56,878 nucleotides of DNA. Origin: Gracilaria caudata (Eukaryota; Rhodophyta; Florideophyceae; Gracilariales; Gracilariaceae). Position 1 is the stretch's first letter. Every line of letters starts with the position of its first letter. Location: positions 1 through 56,878 of the forward strand of contig JASCIV010000057.1 of the NCBI GenBank assembly GCA_030374735.1, written 5' to 3'. The notes under the pieces were generated by a model. The model was given only the letters and a program-made list of their open reading frames with translations, ran no database searches and was not told where the DNA came from. The position numbers and the translations under genes were made by a program. Shown here piece by piece: positions 37,489 to 47,674 of the stretch.

Positions 37489-39753
37489 CTACTCTCCATG
37501 AGGAGGTTCCGCGGGTTTTTCAACGCTTGGACGCCTTGGACTTTTCGGAGAACCTGGCAAACTGGGAGGATGGCTCTTTGTTTCGCGTGAGGGGGTCCTA
37601 TGATGTGTTGGGTCAAGGTCGTTCCTTGCTTTCACGGATCGCCCTTTAGATGGCTTCATTGGAGAAGGGCTCCGACTCCTGGGTACTTGTCTCGAGTCCG
37701 AACTTTTCGTACTGCGCGAAGAAAAGGAACTTGAGGAAGATGACTTCCCTTGGCTGGACTCACTTTTCCCGGCCGTGTGCGCTTTTCTAGTCGGTCTGCT
37801 GTAATCCTTCTTCGTTGGCTGGTTCCCGCTGCTTGTCTTTGTCGTTGGCTTACCTCGTGGTGAAATTCCCCTGGGGGGGCTGTAACTTCGAGAAGCACGT
37901 CTGGACCAACTAGTTGGCGACGGACTTCTCGACCTTCGCGGTATGTAGTATTTTGAAGGACGAACTGGCGAAACTCGTAATTCGGACCTCGGATAGTTCT
38001 CGGCATGGAACCAGTTTTCTGGCCCTATCTGGTCACGCTCCCTTTCAATTCTTGTGAATTCCCTTTCCTTATCAATTGAATTCACCTCTCGCAAAAGACT
38101 CTCTTCCTCAATAAAAGGCACAACTACTACAGCCTCCCAAGAATTGCGTTTCCCATTCTGGTCGATGTCAAACTCGACTGGATAGAATCTTGAAACAGGT
38201 GAACTCGGATTGACCATCAAATCCTGCATTGGGGTTGGCAGTAGCTCCGCTGACTCTGGAGGTAACACAGCCATCAGTTGCGTCAGAGGCTGAAATGGAC
38301 GTCCCTTCTTGAACGTCACCTTGATCTTTCGTAGACCCTTCATATCGCTTGCAAGCATCGTATAGAACTGGGGGTAATACCAATTCCATGATGGTACACC
38401 GTTGTGATAATACTGCAGAACCCAGTGAAGTCCTTCCATGTATATTTTTCGCAGTCGTTGGATATGGGTGTGGCCATCTTTTTGGTCAACGTCGAACTGA
38501 AACTTCAGTTCGTAGTACTTTCGGCGATATTCAACAGAGTTGTATTCAGGTACGCCATCAGTTTCAGATCGGTGCTCAAAATATTGCATTTCGCTCTGAG
38601 AAACCTTCTCAAGAAATGATTCTAGTCGGTCTGGATGAAGTCTGTGGGCTTGTGTCAAATATCCGCCCCATGTCGGTAACATATGCTTATAAATGCGAAA
38701 CATCAAATTAATGGCACCCTCAGCGATGTCAAGGTGTGGAATGTTAGGAAGAAAATCGTTGCCAACGAGCATGCACATGAACACAAAATCATCCACGATA
38801 CGACGTGAATCATACTCGAATCCGGGACTCTTACTTCCAGCTGCACCAGAAGGGCTAGGATCTTCATCAGGAAAAGTGGCCTTAAAAGCACTCTTTTCAA
38901 GCTGGGAAGGTCGTCTTCGTCCTTTCGTACGCGTCCATGGTTCATGGGCATCATCTCTCTTGAATTCAAGGAACAACATATCCCTCAGCAAAGCAATTTC
39001 AAGCAGTTGGAATTCGTCGGCATCGCTGTCTGTGCCGGTCATTACCGGTACTTTTCGCTGCTTCTTCTTGAACCTCACTTTTTCGCGCAAAAGAGTGAAA
39101 TGTGGCGCATGAACGACGAGACCAAGCATCATGAGGTCTGCGTCCAAACCGTACATACAATGCCGAATTTGTGGATCGTAGTTAGGAGACTTCTTCCACT
39201 TTCGGATGAAATCCATAATCTTGTGTTCTCCCTCACCGGGCGCTTCCGAACCGGAAAAAATAACGCTACAACCTTGCTGCCAAGCCGGGTCCGATGACAT
39301 TTTCTCGTCAATCCATTTTCGAAACCGTTGAGAAAGCTCGTACATAAATTCAGTACCAGGTGTGATGCAATTGGAATCAAAAGGCTTTCCATCGGGGATT
39401 TGGTCACCACGGGCAATGGCATCAGCCATGGCTCTCTCCGCATCTTTTGCTGAACGAAATCTTCTGCTCCGTTGCTGATTCATTTTGGCACGAGGGGCAA
39501 CGCCATCGACAGCAAGAAGCATGAGCTTTCTAGGAGATACAATGCGGAACAAACGTTCCGTGTACTCGAAGATGCGCGCAAACATTTCGTCAAGGTTCTC
39601 AATTGCGATTTCGGTATCACTGGGATGGGTACATTGATGGATGATTCCGTTCATGTCAAGATAGAAATGATCAAAGTCATGGTCTTCATCAAGACGCTGT
39701 AATATTAACGGATAACGGTCCGAAAGGAACCGGAACATCTTCGGAATGCCCAT
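37489..39753 (-). CDS. XRN1: XRN1-type 5'-3' exoribonuclease with SR-rich tail
   Basis: 754 residues. The catalytic core has the acidic metal sites in order: YLDMNGIIHQ (Asp33), LAVDGVAPRAKMNQQR, SEAPGEGEHKIMDFIR, YGLDADLMMLGL and VGNDFLPNIPHLDI, then the second conserved region (GLHWVLQYYHNGVPSWNWYY). There is no CCHC zinc knuckle as in nuclear XRN2, so this is the XRN1 branch that degrades decapped mRNA. The long C-terminal part of animal or yeast XRN1 (PAZ/Tudor, SH3-like, winged helix) is missing; after residue ~600 there is a disordered Ser/Arg/Pro-rich tail with many RS, RSRSP and SPS units, resembling an SR domain. That tail suggests phosphorylation or nuclear-speckle links. Single exon. 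Confidence 0.94.
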   Translation of the reverse strand: MGIPKMFRFLSDRYPLILQRLDEDHDFDHFYLDMNGIIHQCTHPSDTEIAIENLDEMFARIFEYTERLFRIVSPRKLMLLAVDGVAPRAKMNQQRSRRFRSAKDAERAMADAIARGDQIPDGKPFDSNCITPGTEFMYELSQRFRKWIDEKMSSDPAWQQGCSVIFSGSEAPGEGEHKIMDFIRKWKKSPNYDPQIRHCMYGLDADLMMLGLVVHAPHFTLLREKVRFKKKQRKVPVMTGTDSDADEFQLLEIALLRDMLFLEFKRDDAHEPWTRTKGRRRPSQLEKSAFKATFPDEDPSPSGAAGSKSPGFEYDSRRIVDDFVFMCMLVGNDFLPNIPHLDIAEGAINLMFRIYKHMLPTWGGYLTQAHRLHPDRLESFLEKVSQSEMQYFEHRSETDGVPEYNSVEYRRKYYELKFQFDVDQKDGHTHIQRLRKIYMEGLHWVLQYYHNGVPSWNWYYPQFYTMLASDMKGLRKIKVTFKKGRPFQPLTQLMAVLPPESAELLPTPMQDLMVNPSSPVSRFYPVEFDIDQNGKRNSWEAVVVVPFIEEESLLREVNSIDKEREFTRIERERDQIGPENWFHAENYPRSELRVSPVRPSKYYIPRRSRSPSPTSWSRRASRSYSPPRGISPRGKPTTKTSSGNQPTKKDYSRPTRKAHTAGKSESSQGKSSSSSSFSSRSTKSSDSRQVPRSRSPSPMKPSKGRSVKARNDLDPTHHRTPSRETKSHPPSLPGSPKSPRRPSVEKPAEPPHGE

Positions 39754-40577
39754 ATTTGGATCTACGTGGCCTACACCAAGGAGAGGGCATGAAAAATGGA
39801 AGCCGCAGCAGTGGACGTAGTTGGGAACGGCGACAGTGAGCCGGATGGACCAAGCATGTAAACGAGGCGCTGTTCTGAGAAGATACGGTCTCGGCCGATA
39901 GCAACAATGTGGAGGCCTTTCGCAGACACGAACCGAAGTATTTCTTACCTATCTACGGCACAACTTGGTTAAGTCGGGATCCGCACGCGAATCGAAAGCA
40001 ATTCGGAGCATTATTGATGGCTGTGGGTCGTCGCTGTTCGGGTCTACGAAGCAACCGACGGGGAGATCTTGCTATTAAGCTCCGAATGGCTCTTGCGAAA
40101 AATTTCCAAAAAAAGGCACCATCGAGCGCAATCATTGGCTTCCTGAAGGCTTTGAGAAGGCGGATTATTGCCAACCACATCACGCCAAGTGCCGCCTCAA
40201 ACGGCATGAGCCAGTGCAAAATCTGAGCTGCTGAGATCATTGATTTGGGGCAACCGAGCGGACGCAACCGATGATTTGAATGGCTCCAAACGTCTGTGGG
40301 AATGGGATCGATGCGCAGCCAGCACTCACGAAGGTTTGCTGCTGACCAATGAGTTCGATAACGTCGACGAGAATTCAACCGTCCCATATCTTTACGAAGC
40401 GCGTGCGCTCGTAGATATTACCGCACTCGCTTCTGTAGACCGCTTTGCCACATTACTTAATCGTCGCCGCTATACATGCGCATCATTCCGATCGCGAACG
40501 TCAACCACAGCTCGCTTTCGCTCGCTACCGCATTCGTCCCGAGTTCTACATCATCCCCCCGACAGTTTTCGCAAGCC
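39754..40577. other. Head-to-head intergenic region
   Basis: 0.82 kb between XRN1 and the PsbQ-like gene. Frames such as 39953-40387 on the reverse strand are hydrophobic and Arg-rich but start without ATG in a sensible context and show no motif. No TATA box identified with confidence. Confidence 0.35.
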
Positions 40578-41231
40578 ATGGCCTTTATCACCACCCCACT
40601 CCTCCCGAACTCGCGACGTTCGCACCACAGCACTGTGACGTGCAGTACAACGCCACCCCAACCAGCCGGAATGTACTCTCGTCGCGAGCTTCTATCTGGC
40701 GCTGCAGCCGCCACTGCTGCAATCTTGGCCGCAGCGCTTCCATCTCCGGCTTCCGCGAAGAACGGAACCGGTCTTGAACGCGCTTTTAGCAAGGTTTTGT
40801 TCCCGAAAGAGGGTTTCAATGCCCCGGACACCCTCAAGCCGTCGGAAAACCTCGTCGACAAGTCCATCCTCGACACCAAAGAAGCCAAAGCCGCTCTCCT
40901 GAAGCTCAAGGAGTACGAGGTTAAAATTACCGATTTGTACTCCCAATTTAAGCAAAATCCGCAGGTCGAACTTGTTTCCTCTGTTAGAAATGCTGTCAAC
41001 ATTTCAGATTTGCGTAATGCTCTAAACATTGTGAATGAAGCAATTGATGAGGATTCACAGACCGAAACTGATAAGATTGTCCGCGGTATAATACAAGATA
41101 TTGGTGAACTCGAGGTTGCCGCTGCAGTAAAGAAAGGTGCTCAGAGAACAACAAAGAGAATTGAGCGCACTACTGACTGGTTTGATAAGCTCACCGGAGA
41201 TTTCACAAAACTGCTCGCCTTCTACTCGTAA
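40578..41231 (+). CDS. psbQ: PsbQ-like photosystem II extrinsic protein (PsbQ'), thylakoid lumen
   Basis: 217 residues as precursor. Bipartite leader: residues 1-~32 are Ser/Thr/Pro-rich with no acidic residue (plastid transit), then a twin-arginine lumen signal with SRRELL (Arg35-Arg36), a hydrophobic Ala-rich core and the cleavage site PSPASA at ~60. The mature part (~157 residues) is a four-helix-type protein with LFPKEGFNAPDTLKPS near its start and the C-terminal DWFDKLTGDFTKLLAFYS, as in the red-algal 20-kDa PsbQ'. This protein stabilises the oxygen-evolving complex. I prefer the ATG in GCCATGGCC at 40578; an upstream in-frame ATG at 40476 would add 34 residues. Confidence 0.85.
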   Translation: MAFITTPLLPNSRRSHHSTVTCSTTPPQPAGMYSRRELLSGAAAATAAILAAALPSPASAKNGTGLERAFSKVLFPKEGFNAPDTLKPSENLVDKSILDTKEAKAALLKLKEYEVKITDLYSQFKQNPQVELVSSVRNAVNISDLRNALNIVNEAIDEDSQTETDKIVRGIIQDIGELEVAAAVKKGAQRTTKRIERTTDWFDKLTGDFTKLLAFYS

Positions 41232-41507
41232 GCTGTACCGAAACGCGCAGCACTAGAACAGTAAGTAAACATCATTAAGTTCTTTCAGAACCCTCGTGAA
41301 ATGAATCGTAATATTGCGAGCACTTGCAAGACAACGATTTCCGCACCCCCCAAGGGAATGTTGATTCGTTGATTCCTACCTCATCATACGGCAACAGTAG
41401 CTGGCACAATGATTGTGCGGTTCACTAACCTAGTCTTACCCAGCGCACCAAGGTTTCGCGTGAATTCCCGAGTACAAAACGTTTATTCAACTTCTTTGCT
41501 CACCCAA

Positions 41508-42671
41508 CTAGCTCTCCTCCTCTGACACAAACTGTGTATCTTCAGTAAACATGTGAGCGACTTCTTCCAGACCCCGAATTCTGTTACGCCCCGAACCTCC
41601 CTTCTCTTCAAATAACGCAAATGGTTCTTCCGCAAATGAAAACTCCTCATCATCGAAAATATCTTCAGCTTCGACTTCCTCCTCCTCAACAACATTCTCC
41701 TCTTGCACCTCTTCCTTAGTCTCATCTTCGTCATCGGCTATATTCTCAGGCTCCCAACTACGTCTCGTAGGTCTCGGGACCTCGCGGTTTCGTAGCTCAT
41801 AAGTCTCCGGTTGCAATGAAACAATGGAAACTTCATTTGTCTCAGTTAGCTGGCGGCCGTTTGCTGCCCTTCCCCAAAGTCGTATGTGGCTTTTTGTTAT
41901 ATCCAGTTCTACCACATGCACCCACACCTTTTCTCCGAGTCGCAGATAGTCCAGTGTCTCTCTCTGGCTGTCGCCCCATAATGCGGTCACATGTAAAAAC
42001 GCCTGTCGCTCAGCACCGATATCCACATAAGCTCCATAGTTAGTGACGCGTTCAATGACACCTTGATAACGACCCCCAAGCTCGATCTCAGTCACTTTTA
42101 TGCGTGATTCGAAACCTAAGTGTGGCTTGACCATGGTGAGACCCAAAATCTTCTTAGCGGGGTCCACATACTTGACCCATACGGTGACAGCATCGCCTTC
42201 GCGAACGAAATCTGATGGAAAATGAACAAAGTCAACCGACATGTCACGCAAGTGAATAAGACCGTCTCTCTCGGCGTCTACATTAACGTAAGCGCCATGT
42301 GGGACAATGTTGCGCACTACACCACTAAGTTTTTTGCCGACGAAGATATCTGAATAGTTAACCTTGATTTTGCGCTTCTTCCATTTCTTAGATTCGTTTT
42401 GCTCTGACTCGTGTTCAAGGTTAGGTTCCCTGCGTTCTCGACTTTGAAGCTTCTTGTAAGTAGGCACACGCCTGCTATTCTGAGGCGCATTGATACCCTT
42501 CCTACTTCTCCTTTTGTCCCGAACTGGCCGCCGCGCCGACGTGTGAGGCTCGGGAGTAGACAGCGAGAGCGCAGGACTGCATCTGGCCGGCAGCAGAGAA
42601 CGAGAACGCTCACAGGCGGCCTTTTGCGTCCGCGAAAGCACAACAGGAACTGGAGCACTAAAAGCCTGCAT
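41508..42671 (-). CDS. Plastid S1-domain RNA-binding protein (two S1 repeats, acidic tail)
   Basis: 387 residues from ATG 42671; the frame is open upstream to 43007 but that part overlaps the divergent promoter and is unlike protein. The first ~50 residues fit a transit peptide. A basic stretch (KKWKKRKIKVNYSD) precedes two S1 OB-fold domains at ~111-180 (GVVRNIVPHGAYVNV, LIHLRDMS) and ~199-267 (GVIERVTNYGAYVDIG). The tail at ~305-355 is strongly acidic (runs of Glu/Asp). Two S1 domains with an acidic tail occur in plastid S1-related proteins, including the N-terminal half of the plastid PSRP-7/EF-Ts fusion; no EF-Ts domain is present here. Likely binds RNA in plastid translation. Confidence 0.82.
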   Translation of the reverse strand: MQAFSAPVPVVLSRTQKAACERSRSLLPARCSPALSLSTPEPHTSARRPVRDKRRSRKGINAPQNSRRVPTYKKLQSRERREPNLEHESEQNESKKWKKRKIKVNYSDIFVGKKLSGVVRNIVPHGAYVNVDAERDGLIHLRDMSVDFVHFPSDFVREGDAVTVWVKYVDPAKKILGLTMVKPHLGFESRIKVTEIELGGRYQGVIERVTNYGAYVDIGAERQAFLHVTALWGDSQRETLDYLRLGEKVWVHVVELDITKSHIRLWGRAANGRQLTETNEVSIVSLQPETYELRNREVPRPTRRSWEPENIADDEDETKEEVQEENVVEEEEVEAEDIFDDEEFSFAEEPFALFEEKGGSGRNRIRGLEEVAHMFTEDTQFVSEEES

Positions 42672-43099
42672 CGCGCGCACGATGGACTGAAGCGGCTGTC
42701 GTCGCACGAAGGACGACGAGGGACGACGGCGGGTGGAGACGGAGATCACGTCCGACCGGGTTGATCTCTGTCTATCGGGACAGGCAGAGAAACGGCGGGA
42801 GAAGGGCAGGTTTTTGGGACACGTGTCTCCACACGTGCCACGTAGCGCTGTCCAGATCTCATACGCAGACTGTATGCAGATGGCGAGCGGCTTGTGAGGA
42901 GACTGGGCCCGAGAGTACTCTTCACCGATAAGATACGCAGATCGCCTTTCGTACCAACCCCCTGAGCGGTGCACGCCACGCGCCGGCCCGGCCCACCCAC
43001 CAACCACACTTGCCCATCACCACCGCGTCTCCCCAATCGCGTGGCCCCACCCGCCAGCCTCGCTCTGCGTATCCTCTGCCTCGTTCTCTTCACCACGTA
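42672..43099. promoter_or_regulatory. Shared region between two divergent plastid-protein genes
   Basis: 0.43 kb between the S1 gene and the CPBP gene, both encoding plastid-targeted proteins. GC-rich, with CT-rich leader sequence on the right side; no TATA box seen. A common promoter is possible. Confidence 0.4.
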
Positions 43100-44521
43100 A
43101 TGCGCGCGCGGCCGCCCCCGCTCTCACCTTCGTCCGCAGCTCTCGTCATGATGTCCCAACGCGTTGCCTTCATTCCCATCTCACACTCCTTTCAAATACC
43201 CAATTGCGCGCGTCGCTCGTGCGTGAGGTTTCGGCGCTGCTTGGCTTCGCCAGTTCGACGCCCGCTTGGCACTGCGCCGTCGCGCAGAGCACTTCCGGTT
43301 CGCTTTGTGGCTTCGGCCGATCATGCGGCTGCTGATGACCCCTCCAAACTTCCCGACGATGCACTTCAACCATTTCAACCCGCTCCAAATGCGTTACAAT
43401 CGTCCGCTTCTTCATCGCTGCAATCTCAGTCTGCTGTTCCAATTGAGGGCGCATCCGAATCACAAAAACCTCACAGACCACATTGGGCTCCCAAATGGTT
43501 GCCTGACTTTTTTCTCGACCTGAGAAGGCGTCCATGGCTGCAGCTCGCCATAATGCTCCCGCTCTACGCTTTCCATCTATTCTTTCTCTCTACAAAGGGT
43601 TTCAAATTTAAGAACCCAATCATCCCCAACAGCAAAAACCTCTTTCAAAGCATTGGCTATGAATCAATAGCGGGCGCCGTTGTCGCCGTTGCAATGTTGC
43701 TCTGGAGAAGATACTTTATGCCTCGCCCGCAATCACAACCATTCTTACCAAGAATTCTATCAGTTGAGAACCCCCCATGGAAGGTTCCGCGTGATGCCAA
43801 GCGTCGCATTGGAAGGACTACGGTGCTGCTCATTGTGGCGTACTTGCTCTCGGGTTATGGAGCTGTGTTTAGTGAACAAGTATTGTATCTTCTCGCTGGG
43901 TCCGGCGTTCCATTAACTGTCGCTACCACCCGTGCGTGGAAGGTCCTTCTTGGTCATCTCATGTGGGTTTATATGGGTATAGGTATTTTGCGTCGACTAA
44001 AGCCTTTCTTTCCACCAAAAGGCACATGGTTGCGATGGAAGTGGCGGAGTAACTGGCTTTGGTGGGCAATAGGTGGCTACTATGTTAGTGCTCTCTTCTT
44101 CAACATTGCGGACGTTGTCAATCAGCTGGTGTTACCGCCCTCGATGTTTGAAGAGGAAACAGTCGTAAGCAAGCTGATAAATCCGGAAAACAAAGATCGA
44201 GTAGCAATGGCAATTGGGTCCATTGGACCTTGTGTTTCAGCGCCTGTGTTTGAGGAGGTTCTGTATAGAGGGTTTTTGCTGCCAGCCTTAGCCTGCTTTT
44301 TGCCGATGTGGGCGGCAATCCCGGCAAGCTCCGTCCTCTTCGCTATCCATCATTTGAATCCCACTATGATTCTTCCGCTTTCAATGCTAGGATTCATATG
44401 GGCTAATCTTTACTCGCAGTCAAGAAACCTCACCGTGACTATCTTGATTCATGCGATGTGGAACAGCAGAGTTTTCTTGGGCTCTTTGCTTGGTCTTGGA
44501 ACATTCACCGATTTTGAATAA
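43100..44521 (+). CDS. Plastid CAAX-type membrane protease, CPBP (ABI/Rce1) family
   Basis: 473 residues. N-terminal ~90 residues are Arg/Ser/Ala-rich and fit a transit peptide; a Ser/Gln/Pro linker follows. Several hydrophobic segments start near residue 145. The catalytic motifs of the CPBP family are complete: the Glu-Glu-x3-Arg box in FEEVLYRGFLLPAL (~383), FAIHHLNP with the His pair, and ILIHAMWNSRVF near the C-terminus. The family includes Rce1 CAAX prenyl proteases and plant plastid members such as SCO4 and the BCM chlorophyll-regulators, some without shown proteolysis. The substrate is unknown. Another usable ATG is at 43148. Confidence 0.88.
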   Translation: MRARPPPLSPSSAALVMMSQRVAFIPISHSFQIPNCARRSCVRFRRCLASPVRRPLGTAPSRRALPVRFVASADHAAADDPSKLPDDALQPFQPAPNALQSSASSSLQSQSAVPIEGASESQKPHRPHWAPKWLPDFFLDLRRRPWLQLAIMLPLYAFHLFFLSTKGFKFKNPIIPNSKNLFQSIGYESIAGAVVAVAMLLWRRYFMPRPQSQPFLPRILSVENPPWKVPRDAKRRIGRTTVLLIVAYLLSGYGAVFSEQVLYLLAGSGVPLTVATTRAWKVLLGHLMWVYMGIGILRRLKPFFPPKGTWLRWKWRSNWLWWAIGGYYVSALFFNIADVVNQLVLPPSMFEEETVVSKLINPENKDRVAMAIGSIGPCVSAPVFEEVLYRGFLLPALACFLPMWAAIPASSVLFAIHHLNPTMILPLSMLGFIWANLYSQSRNLTVTILIHAMWNSRVFLGSLLGLGTFTDFE

Positions 44522-46654
44522 CGAAGAGGTGTGCAGTTTAATTTCGCATTGGGGAGTTCTCTAATTAGTGCCGCGCAGCGCGTGCCTTTTCGTATCGTAA
44601 CGCAGGTCTGCCAGCGCTCGCACAGTTTTCATCACTCCATAAATTTTCGGGAAAGAACAAGCATCTCCAGCACGAGACTTCACGGAAGTTAAGGCAAGGG
44701 CTCTGCAGAGATTGGGACTGTATGAAGAGTGATGCTCTTTGTGGTCATGGACACAGATGAACTCGCTGTCCTGACTTGTATTCCGCTGAACTCATTACTG
44801 CTTTCTGAGAGGAGATCGACGCAATCCATTATCCAAGTAGCAAAACTAAAGCCAACATATTCAACATTGATTTACTTTAGTGATGAAACCATAAACTTCG
44901 CAATATACTTCTTAACTTTTTTTTTGCTGAACAGGAATGTATCATTGTTTGGAGGAAGTTGACGTTACAAGAAGCTCTTTCTGTGAAAATGAAGCCAACA
45001 AAAGGTCATGAACATCAAAAACGAATCATAAGAAAGGTCCTCAGTGTAAACCCAGTCGTATGGGTATCGGGGTCCTCGAAAGTAAACCAACTGATATACA
45101 TCTTGTGAGAATATGGGCAAACGTGCTTCGTGATTGCGAAGCGGTAGATATCCAAGCTTCCCATATCATTTGGTTCGAACTCTTTAATGGAGAAACGATA
45201 AACTGAACATCAGTGCCCAAACAACGCCGCGCAGAAAAGATAGCCTGGGGTAGTCAATACCGTTGAACATTTCATCCTGAGATGTCCAAACAGAACTTTG
45301 TCTTATGTTTGCCTGCTCTTCGCGATCGTCAGAATCTTGCGTTAGTCAGGATATTAGAAAATGGCCTGAACGGGTGCTGGCCTACCTCGTGAGAGAGCGT
45401 TTCTTTGACCAGAAGCGCTCTATAATTAGGCTAGGATACCCATAAATAGAGAGGGAGAGAAAGATAGAGCAAAAGATAGAGATAGATAGATAGGCCATAA
45501 GGAAGTTCCTAGTCGACCTGTACTGGTAAAAGAGAAATCACTCAGACATTGGACTGGCCTGTAAAGATCTTGTCCATTCGTTCCTTCGGACTCTAAGTCT
45601 AAGACGACTACAGAGAACAGTTCGCAATCATACTTTACCAAAGCTCTTCACATTGCTTTCTGAGAAGCACTTTGGAAGAAACAAATACGGGACATAAGGT
45701 GTGCCGATGATGGCAAAGAACTTGAAAAAGCAATTAGGCATCTCGGAGAACATCGTGTACAGACCATCTGTGATCCGGTACATACTGTTTGTCGTGTTCA
45801 CAGTCTTAGAAGTCGTACGCTACTGCGGTCGAGCTTCATTCCTCAGACAGCCGCTACCAGTGAAAAGCATTTGGCGAAACAAATGCACTGCTGGACAATC
45901 CTTATCGTGTACCACGATGAAATCGCCGCATGACCTTCTTAAGCGCTGCAAGGCCATCAAGCAGGGGATTTGTACGATCGAGGGCAGGCTAACAACTACT
46001 CAAGAGCGGGACGAGTCGTCCGTAATTTGTAAGGGTTACTGCGATGAATGAAATCGAGCGTTACCGTTACGGAATCAAATCGCATGCCGATTAAGAACAC
46101 ATGTCTTTCTGAAAACATATCTCGCCGAAGAAAAGCCGCGAAAAGGTCATGAACTCCTTCGTTTTCTTCGTCCTTTTGTCGTGGACGAGGAAGTCGACGC
46201 GTGATTCGTTTCGTGGATCAAAGGAAAACTGAACTCTTCTTCTTTACTGTGGTCCCAAGTTCCGTATTTCGAAGCTTTGGGGAGAACCATTCAGCTAAGT
46301 AGTTCTCTCTCCTCAAGAAGGCCAAAACCTTCTTGGGCTGCTGTCTAATCATGTCTAACACGGATTGCTGTGCTATTTTTTTCTGCGATGGTAGCTCTTC
46401 TCGTCTCGACGCGTTTGTTAACGGGCAAAGCAATACAACGTGCCTCAAATCGCACTTGATTCGTGCACCGCAACGCACCCCAAAACCTTCTCATTTAAGT
46501 AAGAGGCTTAGCATCAATGTTCAAGAACTGCGGGGGCGCCGACAGGAGACACTTGCTTTTCAGTTTTTTCGCACAGGGTAGCGTGGACATCGAAAACTGA
46601 GCATCATCGAACAACGTTTACCCTTTATCTGCGACGGTCACAATCTACAAGGAC
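44522..46654. other. Longest gene-poor stretch, AT-rich
   Basis: 2.1 kb between CPBP and the first kelch gene. AT-richer than the rest, with a GATA/GAGA microsatellite at 45446-45493. A 113-codon frame near 45707-46051 has a hydrophobic middle, and one at 46218-46478 is basic, but neither has a recognisable motif. I looked for reverse transcriptase, integrase and transposase motifs and found none. Confidence 0.4.
45446..45493. repeat. GAGA/GATA microsatellite
   Basis: Purine-rich imperfect repeat that ends in three GATA units; simple sequence repeat of slippage type. Confidence 0.7.
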
Positions 46655-47674
46655 TTAATGAACCTCGCAGGGAGATGCATTACCATATGGGAGATACACT
46701 TCAGTCGTCTCGAGTTCTGGTCGTCCCCCGCGACTCCCACTTCCAGACGCAATGAAAATCTTTCCGCACAAGCAGCTTGACACGGCCAGTCCCGACCCAT
46801 GCCTCTTCCGGTTCATACTAGCCGTCGTTGTCCACGACGACCCATCAAATATATCAACCTGTGCAAAAGCGTCATCCCGTTCCCCGCCGGCAATCATCAT
46901 ATATCCAAAGCACGTCATACCATACGAAGCCCCCGCACGTGGCGCTGGAATCGGTGCATTCATGTTTTGCCACCATCCACTGCCGTCTCCGTTGAGATTG
47001 AAACAATATGTGCTTCCCTTCGTGGCTGTGAAGAAGTCCGATACACCACCGTCTCTCCCACCGGCTATGCATATTTTGTTCCAGTTCACGAGAGCGCCGC
47101 CGACATGGTCACGGGGTTCTGGCATGGTTGGTAAGTTAAGTACCCAGCTGTTGGTGCGAAGGTCGTAGTAGTCCACCCATCCAAGCGTGGTTGCATGGGC
47201 TCCATGTCCACCCCGATTTCCGGCGATAACGTAGATCTTCAAGTCATGCAACACGGCGGCTGCACCTCCACGACGACGGTATTCTGGAAGTCCCGGTCTG
47301 GTGTACCACGAGTTCGTTCTCGTGTTGTATATATATATTTTGTCGACGTTCTTCTCCTTGGGAAAGCCACCGGTCCATGCAGATGGAATCCAAACTTCGT
47401 CACCGTATGCAACGCATTGCATATGGTGTAGCTGTAGACCTGGGCCAGGCCCTTGGGTCCATGTGTTATCGCTCGGGTTGAAGATATCAACAGGTTTGTT
47501 GCCACGTCCACCGATCAGATAGCCTTTTCCGTTGACCATAACAAAGCAGGCCTCATGCCTGGCTGTTGGGGGCGGACCTTTGATTTTGACGGTTTGCCAC
47601 ACGGCATTGCACGAGCCAAGCGAAGCATATGAAAACAGCCCGACGAGTGCGATAAGGACGCAGAGACGCAACAT
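46655..47674 (-). CDS. Secreted kelch beta-propeller protein (kelch A)
   Basis: 339 residues. Signal peptide 1-~23 (LRLCVLIALVGLFSYASLG), then directly a six-bladed-type kelch propeller. Kelch blades show the Gly-Gly plus Tyr/Trp pattern: GYLIGGRGNKPVDIFNP/W, IYVIAGNRGGHGAHATT/W, ICIAGGRDGGVSDFF, MMIAGGERDDAFAQVDIF/W, IFIASGSGSRGGRPELETTEVY. Motifs shared only with its two neighbours: RHEACFV, HHMQCVAY, PEYRRRGG, PEPRDHVGGA, PRAGASYGMTC, NRKRHGSGLAVSSC. Paired Cys suggest disulfides outside the cell. Distant similarity is to galactose-oxidase-like propellers, but the Tyr/Cys/His copper set cannot be recognised, so I assume a binding function. Single exon. Confidence 0.85.
   Translation of the reverse strand: MLRLCVLIALVGLFSYASLGSCNAVWQTVKIKGPPPTARHEACFVMVNGKGYLIGGRGNKPVDIFNPSDNTWTQGPGPGLQLHHMQCVAYGDEVWIPSAWTGGFPKEKNVDKIYIYNTRTNSWYTRPGLPEYRRRGGAAAVLHDLKIYVIAGNRGGHGAHATTLGWVDYYDLRTNSWVLNLPTMPEPRDHVGGALVNWNKICIAGGRDGGVSDFFTATKGSTYCFNLNGDGSGWWQNMNAPIPAPRAGASYGMTCFGYMMIAGGERDDAFAQVDIFDGSSWTTTASMNRKRHGSGLAVSSCLCGKIFIASGSGSRGGRPELETTEVYLPYGNASPCEVH

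Noticed and set aside
39953..40387. 144-codon reverse frame with hydrophobic stretch
   Set aside because: Arg/Trp-rich random-looking sequence in a divergent promoter region.
45160..45200. GGTTCGAACTC, like a tRNA B box
   Set aside because: No A box at the right distance and no acceptor stem; not a tRNA.
44522..46654. Possible decayed retrotransposon in the gene-poor stretch
   Set aside because: I found no reverse transcriptase, integrase, gag knuckle or long terminal repeat by eye.
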